Shown here piece after piece: positions 1-9,265 of a stretch of DNA of 15,870 nt; position 1 is the stretch's first letter; each line of letters opens with the position of its first letter. Source of the stretch: AG41 sp965653495 (lineage in GTDB: Bacteria; Gemmatimonadota; Gemmatimonadetes; Gemmatimonadales; GWC2-71-9); contig CBFHAJ010000087.1 of NCBI GenBank assembly GCA_965653495.1, positions 1 to 15,870 on the forward strand, given 5' to 3'. A program made the position numbers and the translations under genes. Under the pieces are notes generated by a model. The model was not told the origin of the DNA and did no database searches. It saw only the letters and a list, made by a program, of their open reading frames with translations.

Positions 1-52
1 CGTCGCCGCGGGTGCGACGACCGTCGCCAATTTTGGGGTGACCTGCCAATGA
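1..52 (+). CDS. 3' end of an upstream secreted-type protein (5'-truncated)
   Basis: In frame 2 the window begins inside an open frame reading VAAGATTVANFGVTCQ and then TGA at 50-52. The alternating small/beta-branched residues ending in a Cys resemble the last strand of Ig-like or carboxypeptidase-regulatory-like domains of exported proteins, but 16 residues cannot identify a family. The TGA overlaps the ATG of the following receptor gene as ATGA (49-52), the usual sign of two co-transcribed, translationally coupled genes. The other + frames are less convincing: one stops at 39-41 after a basic low-complexity run, and the third simply runs into the receptor frame. The call rests on the overlap geometry and residue pattern; the function is unknown. 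Confidence 0.5.
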   Translation, partial: VAAGATTVANFGVTCQ

Positions 53-3000
53 TCGCGCGATTCCTCCGGGCCGGCCCGATCGGCGCGCTGGCGGCGCTCG
101 TCCTCGTCGCGCCCCGCCCCGCCGTGGCGCAGGTCGGCGCGAGTACGGATATCATCGTCGGCAAGGTCACGGGGCCCGATAGCCAGCCGGTCGCCGGCGC
201 CATCGTCCAGATCACGTCGCGTGAGACACAGGTCTCTCGCCAGGTCACCACCGATGGCGCGGGACGCTACACGCTCCTGTTCCCGGACGGCGGTGGCCAA
301 TACGATCTCGAAGTCCGCTACATCGGGATGGCGCCGGCGCGCCGCTCGGTTTCTCGCGAGGGCGACGAGGACCGCATCGTGGCCAACGTGCAGCTCGGGC
401 TCACCGCGGTCGCGCTCGACGCCGTGAGCGTTACCGCCCGGCGAGGCCCCCGCTCCGAGCGCTCCGCGCCCGGCACCAGCGGCCAGAGCATCCATCCCGA
501 CGACGTCATCCGGCTTCCGACCGACGCCTCGGATCTGAATAACGTCGCCACGCTCGCGCCTGGGGTTCTCGCGATCGCCGGAAACGACACCAGCGACGCC
601 AGCTTCTCCGTCGCCGGCCAGCGACCCACCGCCAATAACGTCACGCTCGACGGCATGTCGCTCGGCTCGGGTGAGGTACCGGAGGACGCCGTGCGCGCCA
701 TCCGCGTGATCACGAACACCTACGACGTCGCCCGCGGTCAGTTCTCGGGCGGCCTCGTCGCGTCGACCACCCGCAGCGGTACCAACACACCCCAGGGCGC
801 GTTCACCGCCGCCTTGCGCGACCGCGACCTGGCCTGGGGCGCCGGCACCTCCACGCCGTTCGGCCAGGGCCAGAGCCAACTCCAGCTGGGCGGCGGGATG
901 GGCGGGCCGATCATTCCTAATAAACTGTTCGCGTTCGCTGCCCTGCAGGCACGCGGCCGCACTCAAGCGCTGACCTCGCTCGCCGCGGCCGATACCGCGA
1001 CGCTCGACCGCCTGGGGGTGAATCCCGATTCGGCCGCGCGCTTCCGCGCGCTGGCGAGCGCTCTGGGCGCGCCCGCCACGGTGGACGGCCTGTCCGACGA
1101 GCGCGCCTACGACAACACCCTGGGGCTCGTTCGGCTCGACTGGCAGATCTCGCCGGTCCACACGGCCACGCTGCGCCTCGATGGGCATTGGATAACCCAG
1201 GAGCCAACTCACGTGGGCTCGCTCGCCTTGCCGGCGACGGGTGCGCGGCGGTCGCAGTGGAGCGGCGGGGTGATGGCGTCACTCACGTCGTACCTGGGTG
1301 GACACTTCATCAACGAGGCACGCGGCTATCTCGCCGCCGTCCACAAAGACGTCAGCGCTCTCGTCCAGCTCCCCGCCGCGCGCGTCGACGTCACGTCGCC
1401 AGTCGCCACCGGAGGCGAGGACGTGGCCACGCTGGCGTTCGGTGGCAACGGGGTCACGCCGCAGCACACGAACGACCGGGCCCTCGAAATCGCCGACGAG
1501 CTGTCCTGGCTGTCGCCCGGCGCGCAGCACCGCTTCAAGGCCGGTGTCTACCTGCATCGCGACCGCGTCGATGACGACTTCGTGGCGAACCAGCTGGGCA
1601 CCTTCACGTTCCCGTCGCTCGCGGCGCTGAGCGCCGACAGCCCCTCCACGTTTACCCGCACCCTGGCGCCGCTCGATATCGACGGGACCGCGTGGAACGC
1701 CGCGTGGTACCTGGGCGACACCTGGCACGCGGCTCCGGGCCTGCACGTCATGTACGGCATCCGCGCGGAGCATGCTGGATTCGACGACGCTCCGCCTGCG
1801 AATCACCTGGTGGACTCGCTGTTCGGGGTACGGGTGGACCGGCTCCCGCGGACGGTGCACCTGTCACCGCGACTGGGCTTCAATTGGGGACTCGGGCGTG
1901 GGGAATCGGGAAGCGCGCGGCACACGACCTACCTGCACGGCGGCATCGGAGACTTCCAGAGCCCCGCTCCCGGCTCGTTGTACAGCGCGGCGCTCGGCGC
2001 GCCCGGCAGCGTCGCCGCCGAGGCGCAGCTCGAGTGCGTCGGTGCCGCCGTGCCGGTACCAGACTGGTCCGGCTACGCGACGGGCCGGGTGGCGATTCCC
2101 ACGCGCTGTGCCGACTCGACCAGCAGCGCGACCGTGGCCGCCCGTCCCGACGTCACCAGCTTCGACCCTGGCTTCCAGCCGCCGCACGCCTTACGAGCGT
2201 CGCTGGGCGTGCAGCGCCACTTCGGATCGTGGTCGCTGAGCGTCGACGCCAACTACGCCCGGGGCAAGAATCAGTACGGATTCCGCGATCTCAACCTGAG
2301 CGGGGCGCCGTCCTTCGTGCTCCCCGCTGAGGGCAACCGTCCGGTCTACGCTCCCGCCGATTCGGTCGTGCCGGCTACGGGCGCGGTGAGCTTCACGGCG
2401 TCGCGGGTGCATCCGGAGTTCGGCCGCGCCCTGCTGATCCGCTCCGACTTGGAGTCGGAGACCAAACAGCTCACGGTCGCGCTCACGGGCGCGACGCGCG
2501 GGGGGGCGAGCGTGCACCTCTCGTATACGCTCACGCGATCGGTGGACCAGTCGTCGTTCGCGTGCTGCTCCACGTCGCAGGGCTTCGGGGATCCGACGAC
2601 GGCCGGCGATCCCAACATTCCGGAGTGGGCGCCGAGCGACCTCGAGCGGCGCCACGCCCTGCTCGCCACGGCGAACTATCCCCTGGGTGAGGCCCTCGAC
2701 GTCGGCGTGATTGCACGCCTGCTGTCGGGCGCCCCGTTCACGCCGCTCGTGGGGAGCGACATCAACGGTGACGGCGCGCGCAACGACCGCGCGTTCTTGT
2801 TCGATCCGGCAACGGCCAGCGACACCACCGTCGCGGACGGCATGCGCGCGCTGCTGGCGAGCGCGCCGGCGAACCTGCGGAGCTGTCTCGAGAGCCAGCT
2901 CGGCCGGATCGCGGCGCGCAACTCCTGCCGCGGCGCGTGGCAGCCGTCGCTCGATTTTCAGTTGAACTGGCGCCCCAACTGGTGGGGGGGAGGGGGGGGC

Positions 3001-3300
3001 GGCGACCGGCGCCTCACGATTTCACTGTTGACCGTGAACCTGCTGGGCGGGCTCGACGAGTGGATTCACGGCGCCGCCAACCGTCAGGGCTGGGGCTACG
3101 GCAGCTCGCCCGACCCCGTGCTGTTGTACGTGCGCGGGTTCGATCCCACCACCGACCGGTTCCTGTACAACGTCAACGGCCGGTTCGGCTCACTTGCGAG
3201 CGCCGGGGGCGGGATTATCGTGCCGTTCCAGATCGCGCTGCAGGGGCACATCACCTTGGGGCCGAGCACGGTGAGCGATCAGGCGCGGGCCCGCAACTAG
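49..3300 (+). CDS. TonB-dependent outer-membrane receptor with carboxypeptidase-regulatory-like domain
   Basis: Predicted 1083-residue outer-membrane protein of the large TonB-dependent receptor/OmpA-related class that imports a substrate with TonB-ExbBD energy; the substrate cannot be read from sequence. Residues 1-27 form a signal peptide (basic start, Ala/Leu/Val core, PAVA then Gln). Residues ~35-115 are a carboxypeptidase-regulatory-like beta-sandwich (GKVTGPDSQPVAGAIVQI, then TTDGAGRYTL). Residues ~138-250 are the plug, with VAGQRPTANNVTLDGMS and a GQFSGGLVAS-like segment. The remainder is a beta-barrel of amphipathic strands to the C-terminus. The start is supported by GGGGTGA 35-41 at plausible ribosome-binding distance and by ATGA overlap with the preceding frame. 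There are cysteine pairs in barrel loops, including a CC doublet encoded near 2560. A G7-A-G8 tract (2984-2999) encodes a Gly run near residue 980. Family call is firm; ligand unknown. Confidence 0.93.
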   Translation: MIARFLRAGPIGALAALVLVAPRPAVAQVGASTDIIVGKVTGPDSQPVAGAIVQITSRETQVSRQVTTDGAGRYTLLFPDGGGQYDLEVRYIGMAPARRSVSREGDEDRIVANVQLGLTAVALDAVSVTARRGPRSERSAPGTSGQSIHPDDVIRLPTDASDLNNVATLAPGVLAIAGNDTSDASFSVAGQRPTANNVTLDGMSLGSGEVPEDAVRAIRVITNTYDVARGQFSGGLVASTTRSGTNTPQGAFTAALRDRDLAWGAGTSTPFGQGQSQLQLGGGMGGPIIPNKLFAFAALQARGRTQALTSLAAADTATLDRLGVNPDSAARFRALASALGAPATVDGLSDERAYDNTLGLVRLDWQISPVHTATLRLDGHWITQEPTHVGSLALPATGARRSQWSGGVMASLTSYLGGHFINEARGYLAAVHKDVSALVQLPAARVDVTSPVATGGEDVATLAFGGNGVTPQHTNDRALEIADELSWLSPGAQHRFKAGVYLHRDRVDDDFVANQLGTFTFPSLAALSADSPSTFTRTLAPLDIDGTAWNAAWYLGDTWHAAPGLHVMYGIRAEHAGFDDAPPANHLVDSLFGVRVDRLPRTVHLSPRLGFNWGLGRGESGSARHTTYLHGGIGDFQSPAPGSLYSAALGAPGSVAAEAQLECVGAAVPVPDWSGYATGRVAIPTRCADSTSSATVAARPDVTSFDPGFQPPHALRASLGVQRHFGSWSLSVDANYARGKNQYGFRDLNLSGAPSFVLPAEGNRPVYAPADSVVPATGAVSFTASRVHPEFGRALLIRSDLESETKQLTVALTGATRGGASVHLSYTLTRSVDQSSFACCSTSQGFGDPTTAGDPNIPEWAPSDLERRHALLATANYPLGEALDVGVIARLLSGAPFTPLVGSDINGDGARNDRAFLFDPATASDTTVADGMRALLASAPANLRSCLESQLGRIAARNSCRGAWQPSLDFQLNWRPNWWGGGGGGDRRLTISLLTVNLLGGLDEWIHGAANRQGWGYGSSPDPVLLYVRGFDPTTDRFLYNVNGRFGSLASAGGGIIVPFQIALQGHITLGPSTVSDQARARN

Positions 3301-4610
3301 GGTTCCGAGATGGGAAGCGTCAGCCGGGCCTCGCACCCCTGGGCATCGACGCGGTTGGCGAGCGTGAGCGCCCCGCCGTGGGCCTCGGCGATCTGACGCG
3401 ACAGCACCAGGCCGATGCCCGATCCATCGCGTTTCGTCGTGTAGAACGGCACGAACAGGTTGGACCGGTCGGCGAGGCCGGGGCCGTCGTCGCGCACCCA
3501 GACCTCCAGCCGCCCGTTCGCCACACCCCACCCCACGTCGACTCGTCCGCCGCTCTCCAACGTCGCGTCCACGGCGTTGCGCACGAGATTGATGAGCAGC
3601 TGGTCCAACTGCCCGCAATCCGCCTGGATCGTGACGTCGTCGCCGGCCGAGATGTGCACCACCTGTCGCGTTTCGAGGGTCGCCACGCGCCGCACCCACT
3701 CGGCGACCGGCACGGGCTCGGCGCGTGGCAGGGGCAGCCGCGCGAGCCGGGCGTATGCGGCCATGAGGCGACTGAGCGACTCCGCCCGGCTGCCGATCAC
3801 GCCCAGGCCATTTTCGAGGTCCTGGCGCCAGTCGGCCGGCCGTGGCTCGCGCCGCACCAGCTCGGTGAGGCTCTGCGAGAGGGACTTGATGGGCGCGAGC
3901 GAGTTGTTCAGCTCGTGGCTCAGCACGCGGATGAGGCGCTGCCACGCGTGGCGCTCTTCCTGGCTCAGGGTGCGGCTCACGTCCGCGAGCACGAGCAAGT
4001 CGTGCGGCAGTCCACCTTGCCGGAACGTTGAGCGTCGTACGTCGAATCGCCCGCGCGCACCAGCCAGCTCCAATTCGATGACGCCGGGCGCGTCGGCCGC
4101 GAGACACGCACCCAATCCGAGCTCCGAGGCGGCGCGGCCCAGCAGCTGGTCACGCGGCCGGCCGAGCAGTGCCGCACCCGCCTGGTTCACGAGCCGCACG
4201 GCCTGCGAGCCGTCGAACGCGAACACCGCGACATCGATTTCTTCCATCACGCGCCGCAGCAGGGCCGTCGCTTCCAAGGCGCCGAGCCGTTGAGCCCGCA
4301 GGTCCTCCCCCAGGCCGTTCAGCTCGAACAGCAGGAGACCGAGCGCGTCGTCGGGATTCGAACCCCGGGCCCGCATCGAGAAGTCCCGCTCGCGCAGGGC
4401 CGCGAGCATGTTCGAGATCGTCTGCAGCGGACGGATCACGCGCTCGCGCAACAGCGCCGCGATGGCGAGCCACGCGGCGACCAGGAGTATGCCCAGGGTC
4501 CACTGCGTGCGGGGCGGAAAATCGCCGAGCCACAACAACAGGAGCGCGAGCACCACGCCGGGCAATCCCGTGACCAATGCCAGCAGGAACACCTGGCGCT
4601 CGTGCTTCAT
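3297..4610 (-). CDS. NtrY-like membrane sensor histidine kinase
   Basis: Inner-membrane kinase of 437 residues. Two TM helices (residues ~8-28 and ~36-55) bracket a very short periplasmic loop, so it probably senses membrane or cytoplasmic signals. A HAMP-like linker follows (~56-110), then a PAS-like domain (~118-210), the dimerisation/phosphoacceptor helix SHELNNSLAPI with His232, and an HATPase_c domain: N-box NLVRNAVDA (Asn345), G1 DDGPGL (374-379), F-box FVPFYTTK, G2 GSGIGL (396-401). The H-box and architecture match NtrY-type kinases that pair with NtrC-class regulators, and the adjacent upstream gene is one. I chose the ATG at 4610 because it is directly preceded by AG8 and begins a normal TM-first protein. 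An in-frame ATG at 4637 would add MTSERRRGG and overlap the regulator gene by 11 bp, but has no visible ribosome-binding site. The stop overlaps that of the receptor gene. Confidence 0.93.
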   Translation of the reverse strand: MKHERQVFLLALVTGLPGVVLALLLLWLGDFPPRTQWTLGILLVAAWLAIAALLRERVIRPLQTISNMLAALRERDFSMRARGSNPDDALGLLLFELNGLGEDLRAQRLGALEATALLRRVMEEIDVAVFAFDGSQAVRLVNQAGAALLGRPRDQLLGRAASELGLGACLAADAPGVIELELAGARGRFDVRRSTFRQGGLPHDLLVLADVSRTLSQEERHAWQRLIRVLSHELNNSLAPIKSLSQSLTELVRREPRPADWRQDLENGLGVIGSRAESLSRLMAAYARLARLPLPRAEPVPVAEWVRRVATLETRQVVHISAGDDVTIQADCGQLDQLLINLVRNAVDATLESGGRVDVGWGVANGRLEVWVRDDGPGLADRSNLFVPFYTTKRDGSGIGLVLSRQIAEAHGGALTLANRVDAQGCEARLTLPISEP

Positions 4611-4626
4611 CCCCCCCCTGCGGCGC

Positions 4627-5982
<1,356 letters not shown>

Positions 5983-6097
5983 GTCTTAAGCTGGTTGGGG
6001 TTCTGGGCTCGGACTAGGGGCTCGGGACTCGGCTCGGGGCTCGGGAGTCGCGCGCGTGGGTTCGTCTTCGATACCCCGGGGCCCCTAGCCCGAGCCC
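5983..6097. other. 115-bp intergenic gap, the only sizeable one in the window
   Basis: This lies between the stop of the last ADOP gene and the start of the response regulator, both on the - strand. It holds the GGGGCTCGGG repeats described separately, the palindromes CCCCGGGG (6074-6081) and CTTAAG (5985-5990), and no ORF. If the kinase/regulator genes have their own promoter it should be here. I see no TGGCAC-N5-TTGC sigma-54 element on the - strand and no convincing sigma-70 hexamer pair. Confidence 0.6.
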
Positions 6098-6100
6098 CTA
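6015..6100. repeat. GGGGCTCGGG repeat, two direct copies and one inverted copy
   Basis: GGGGCTCGGG occurs on the + strand at 6017-6026 and 6036-6045 (period 19 bp) and inverted at 6089-6098. The first and third copies extend to a perfect 12-bp inverted repeat (6015-6026 with 6089-6100) that includes the TAG stop of the ADOP gene. In the - strand transcript the stop-proximal arm could pair with either downstream copy, giving two mutually exclusive hairpins with loops of about 62 and 43 nt. It may be a dispersed intergenic repeat, a processing/attenuation structure, or low-complexity GC sequence. There is no U-tract, so it is not a classical intrinsic terminator. Confidence 0.6.
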
Positions 6101-8593
6101 CTCCGCTCGCAACGCCACCATCGGGTCCACCCGCGTCGCCCGGTGCGCCGCGAGCCAGGTCGCGAGCAGTGCCACCGCCACCAGCAGCAGCGCCGTCGCC
6201 GCGAACGTGAGCGCATCGCGCGGCGCGACCTCGAACAGCATGGCGGTCAGCGCACGGGTGATCACCAACGACGCTACGAGCCCCAACCCCACCCCGACGG
6301 CCACACGCTGCAGACTCTCCCTCAAGAGCAAGCCGACCACGTCCGCGCCCCGCGCACCCAGCGCCATCCGGATCCCGAGCTCGCGCGTCCGTTGAGTCAC
6401 GGCATACGCCGTCACCCCGTAGATGCCACCGAGTGCCAGACCGACGGCGAGCAGCGCGAAGATCGACAGCAGCGTGGTGTTGAAGCGCCGGCCGGCCGTC
6501 TGGCGGCCGATCAACTGCTCGAGACTCACCAGGTCACCGATCGCCTGCTCGCGGTCGGCCCGGCCCACGGCGTCGCGGATCGCGCCCACGAGCCGGAGCG
6601 GCCGGCCGTCGCTCGCCCGCACCGCCACCCACATCTCCCGCATCTCCGGCGCCTGTGCCGCCGGTTGGTAGAACTCGGGTTGCGGCGTGGCGTCGAGTGA
6701 AGCCGACCGGAGGTCATCTATCTCACCCACGATGGTGATGGCAGCGCGGGGCTGGCCCGGGCCGCCCAGCGTCAGCTGCTTGCCGAGGGGATCCTGTCCC
6801 GGCCAGAGCTGGTCGGCCGTCGCGCGGTTGACGATGGCGACCGGCGGCGCGCCGGTGCGGTCGGCGTCCGTGAACGCACGCCCCCGCTTGATGGGGATGC
6901 GGAACGTGGCGAAGTAATCCGGCGACACGGTGGATGTTCGCAGCACCATGATCGGCTCGGGATAGTCGGGACGCACCGTGCGCGGATCGAACGCGATCAT
7001 GAACATGTTGCCGCTCAAGGGCAGCGAGCCGGAGAGACTCGCCGCCTCCACGCCGGGATGTGTTCGCAGTGTCGCGAGCATGTTCTCGAAGAACAGGGCT
7101 TGTTGCGCTCTCTCGGCGTACCGCGCGGGCGTGAGCCGCATGCGCGCGGCAAGCACGTCGCGCGTATCGAAGCCGGGATTCACGTTGTTCAAGCGCATGA
7201 GGCTCTTGACCAAGAGGCCCGCCCCCACGAGCAGCACCAAAGCGACCGACACCTCGCCTACCACGAGAACACTCTGCAGGCGCCGCCGACCGCCTGCCGC
7301 GGCGGGCGCGTCCTCACGCAACGTCGCTTCGATGTCGGGGGCCGATGCGCGCCACGCCGGCAGCAGACCGAACGCCACTCCCGTGAGCACCGCGAGGCCA
7401 ACGGTGAACAAAAGCACCCGGCCGTCGAGGCCGATCTCCGCGGTGCGGGCCAGCGCGCGCGGCCAGAGCGAGATGAGGACACGGAGTCCCCAGGTCGAGA
7501 GGACCACGCCGACGGCGGCGGCGGCGAGCGCCAGCAGCGTGCTTTCGGTCAGCAGCTGGCGGATGAGCCTTCCGCGCGCGGCGCCGAGGGCGCGCCGGAT
7601 CGCCATTTCGCGGCGCCGCGTCGTGGCGCGCGCCAACAGCAGGTTCGCCGCGTTGGCGCAGGCGATCAGCAGCACCAGCCCGACGGCGGCGAGCAGAATG
7701 AGCAACGGGCGGCGTACGTCGCCGATGTCGACGTCGCGGAGTAGCGTGACATTGAAGCCGGTGTCGAGTATGGATCGCCCGCCGCCAGAGGGCGCGGGCC
7801 CAAGGCCGGGGCTCGCCTGACCAGCCACGATCCGCTGCCGCCCGCCGCTACTCCCCGAATCGCTGGCGCTGAGCCGCGCCGCGAGCACCTTCAAATCGCC
7901 GACCACGCGGTCCGTGGTGGCGCCCGGTGCCAGGCGCGCCACCGCGTTCAAGAAGTGCATGCCGCGGTTGGTCTGGGCCTGAGGATTCTGCGACAGGAAC
8001 TCCCCGATGGGCGTCCAGACCTGCGCGTCCGGATCGGGGAACTGGAATCCAGCCGGCATGACGCCCACCACCGTAAAGCTGCGGCCGTCGAGCGAGACTG
8101 GCGTGCCCAGGATGGCAGGATCGCGCCCGAAGCTCGTCGCCCAGAGCCCGTGACTGATGATCGCGAGTGGCGTGCGCTCGTCGGCGTCGGTGAACCCATG
8201 GCCGATCTCCGGGCGCACGCCGAGCACTCCGAACAGGTCGGCCGTGATCGCGGCGGCCTCGACCTCGCGTGGGTCGCCGGCGCCGGTGAGGTTGTAGCGC
8301 TGGGTGGTCACGGCCCCGACTCCCGTGAAGTCCTGCGACAGCGCCTGCAAGTCACGCAGGTCAGGGAATGACACGCCGAACTGCACGCCCTGAAATCCGG
8401 TAGACATGATTTGCACGAGCCGGTCGGACTCCGGGTACGGCAGCGGCTTGAGCAGCACGGCATCGACGGCACTGAAGATGGCCGTGTTGGCGCCGATGCC
8501 GAGGGCGAGCGTGAGCACCGCAATCGCGGTGAAGCCGCGGCTCTTGGCGAGTGTACGCACGGCGAAACGCAGGTCTTGGAGAATGGTGTCCAT
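6098..8593 (-). CDS. ADOP-type FtsX/MacB permease (last permease of the array)
   Basis: Full-length inner-membrane permease of 831 residues. Numbering here counts from the upstream GTG, two codons longer. The conserved N-terminus DLRFAVRTL leads into TM1 (~22-46), then a MacB-type periplasmic domain (~47-295), three TMs (~297-323, 350-375, 395-415) of a first FtsX domain, TM5 (~443-467), a second periplasmic domain (~468-705), and a second FtsX domain with three TMs (~707-735, 765-785, 797-817). The coupling-helix segments REMAIRRALGA and RELGIRMALGA should contact the ATPase. It ends RVDPMVALRAE, the family tail. Two complete half-units in one chain make it look like a covalently fused MacB dimer (inference). 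I chose ATG 8593 because the paralogue starting at 11983 has the same MDTIL start; a GTG at 8599 overlapping the ATPase stop is the alternative. It differs from its siblings in ending RAE and in lacking the 14-bp boundary block. Confidence 0.92.
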   Translation of the reverse strand: MDTILQDLRFAVRTLAKSRGFTAIAVLTLALGIGANTAIFSAVDAVLLKPLPYPESDRLVQIMSTGFQGVQFGVSFPDLRDLQALSQDFTGVGAVTTQRYNLTGAGDPREVEAAAITADLFGVLGVRPEIGHGFTDADERTPLAIISHGLWATSFGRDPAILGTPVSLDGRSFTVVGVMPAGFQFPDPDAQVWTPIGEFLSQNPQAQTNRGMHFLNAVARLAPGATTDRVVGDLKVLAARLSASDSGSSGGRQRIVAGQASPGLGPAPSGGGRSILDTGFNVTLLRDVDIGDVRRPLLILLAAVGLVLLIACANAANLLLARATTRRREMAIRRALGAARGRLIRQLLTESTLLALAAAAVGVVLSTWGLRVLISLWPRALARTAEIGLDGRVLLFTVGLAVLTGVAFGLLPAWRASAPDIEATLREDAPAAAGGRRRLQSVLVVGEVSVALVLLVGAGLLVKSLMRLNNVNPGFDTRDVLAARMRLTPARYAERAQQALFFENMLATLRTHPGVEAASLSGSLPLSGNMFMIAFDPRTVRPDYPEPIMVLRTSTVSPDYFATFRIPIKRGRAFTDADRTGAPPVAIVNRATADQLWPGQDPLGKQLTLGGPGQPRAAITIVGEIDDLRSASLDATPQPEFYQPAAQAPEMREMWVAVRASDGRPLRLVGAIRDAVGRADREQAIGDLVSLEQLIGRQTAGRRFNTTLLSIFALLAVGLALGGIYGVTAYAVTQRTRELGIRMALGARGADVVGLLLRESLQRVAVGVGLGLVASLVITRALTAMLFEVAPRDALTFAATALLLVAVALLATWLAAHRATRVDPMVALRAE

Positions 8594-8595
8594 GG

Positions 8596-9258
8596 TCACT
8601 TCGCTATCCAGCCGTCTCGCAGCTGGATGATCCGGCGACCGTAACCCGCATTCGTCTCCGAATGCGTCACCTGCACGATCGTCGTCCCCCCACGGTTCAG
8701 CTCAGTGAACAGCTCCATGATCTCCTTGCCCTGACTTGAATGGAGATTACCCGTGGGTTCGTCGGCGAGGATCAGCGAGGGCTTGTGGATCACCGCGCGG
8801 GCCACGGCGACGAGCTGCTGTTGGCCTCCTGAGAGCTGCCGTGGGTAGAGGTCCTTCTTGGCCACGATCCCGAATCGATCCAACGTGTCGGCGACGAGCG
8901 ACTGGCGCTCGCTCTTCTTGATATTTCGGTAGGACAGCGGCACATCCAGGTTTTCGGCGACGGTGAGGTCGTCGAGCAGATGGTACTGCTGGAACACGAA
9001 CCCGATGTGCTGCTTGTTGAGGGCGATCCGGTCCTTGTGCTTCATCTCGTGCACGGCGTGGTCGAGGAAGCGGAACTCGCCGGTCCAGTCGCCGTCGAGC
9101 ATGCCGAGCACGGCGAGCAGCGTGGACTTCCCTGCTCCGGACGGACCCATGATCGAGACGAACTCGCCCGCGGGGATGTCGAGCGTGATCTGCCGCAGGA
9201 TGAACAGCCGGCCGTTCCCCTGGGAGACGGACTTGTCGAGATTGCGTAGCGCGATCAT
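8596..9258 (-). CDS. ABC transporter ATPase, MacB/LolD class
   Basis: Stand-alone nucleotide-binding protein of 220 residues, a normal length for this class, expected on the cytoplasmic face powering FtsX-type permeases. Visible motifs: Walker A GPSGAGKS (38-45, Lys44), Q-loop FVFQQYHLLDDLTVAENL (Gln90/91), signature LSGGQ (142-146), Walker B LILADE (162-167, catalytic Glu167), H-loop VTHS (His199). Departures from typical LolD/MacB: the signature continues QQQLVAVARA (Leu149 where Arg is usual), the D-loop reads NLHSS (His173 for Asp), and the usual A-loop aromatic seems replaced by Val11. I recall the first two in related ATPases from Acidobacteria-like genomes, so they may be subfamily traits. 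The ATG overlaps the stop of the 74-residue gene (ATGA), and its TGA overlaps or abuts the next permease start. It is the only ATPase among at least four permeases here and may be shared. Confidence 0.95.
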   Translation of the reverse strand: MIALRNLDKSVSQGNGRLFILRQITLDIPAGEFVSIMGPSGAGKSTLLAVLGMLDGDWTGEFRFLDHAVHEMKHKDRIALNKQHIGFVFQQYHLLDDLTVAENLDVPLSYRNIKKSERQSLVADTLDRFGIVAKKDLYPRQLSGGQQQLVAVARAVIHKPSLILADEPTGNLHSSQGKEIMELFTELNRGGTTIVQVTHSETNAGYGRRIIQLRDGWIAK

Positions 9259-9265
9259 TCGGACC
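9252..9265 (-). repeat. Gene-boundary block GGTCCGAATGATCG, copy 1
   Basis: Exact copy of the 14-bp block at the join of the 74-residue gene and the ATPase gene. The central ATGA supplies the ATPase start codon and the TGA stop of the mini-permease. Confidence 0.75.

Noticed and set aside
2984..3000. Possible frameshift in the receptor at the poly-G tract
   Set aside because: The frame continues through the tract into plausible barrel strands, so no disruption is shown.
2937..4031. 364-codon + strand frame bridging the receptor and kinase genes
   Set aside because: It overlaps the end of the receptor out of frame and runs antisense to the kinase; no membrane, signal or domain features.
5983..6097. 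Sigma-54 or sigma-70 promoter for the regulator/kinase genes
   Set aside because: I found no TGGCAC-N5-TTGC and no convincing -35/-10 pair on the - strand.
6015..6100. CRISPR-like or intrinsic-terminator reading of the GC repeat
   Set aside because: Copies are too few and short with no uniform spacers, and no U-run follows any hairpin.
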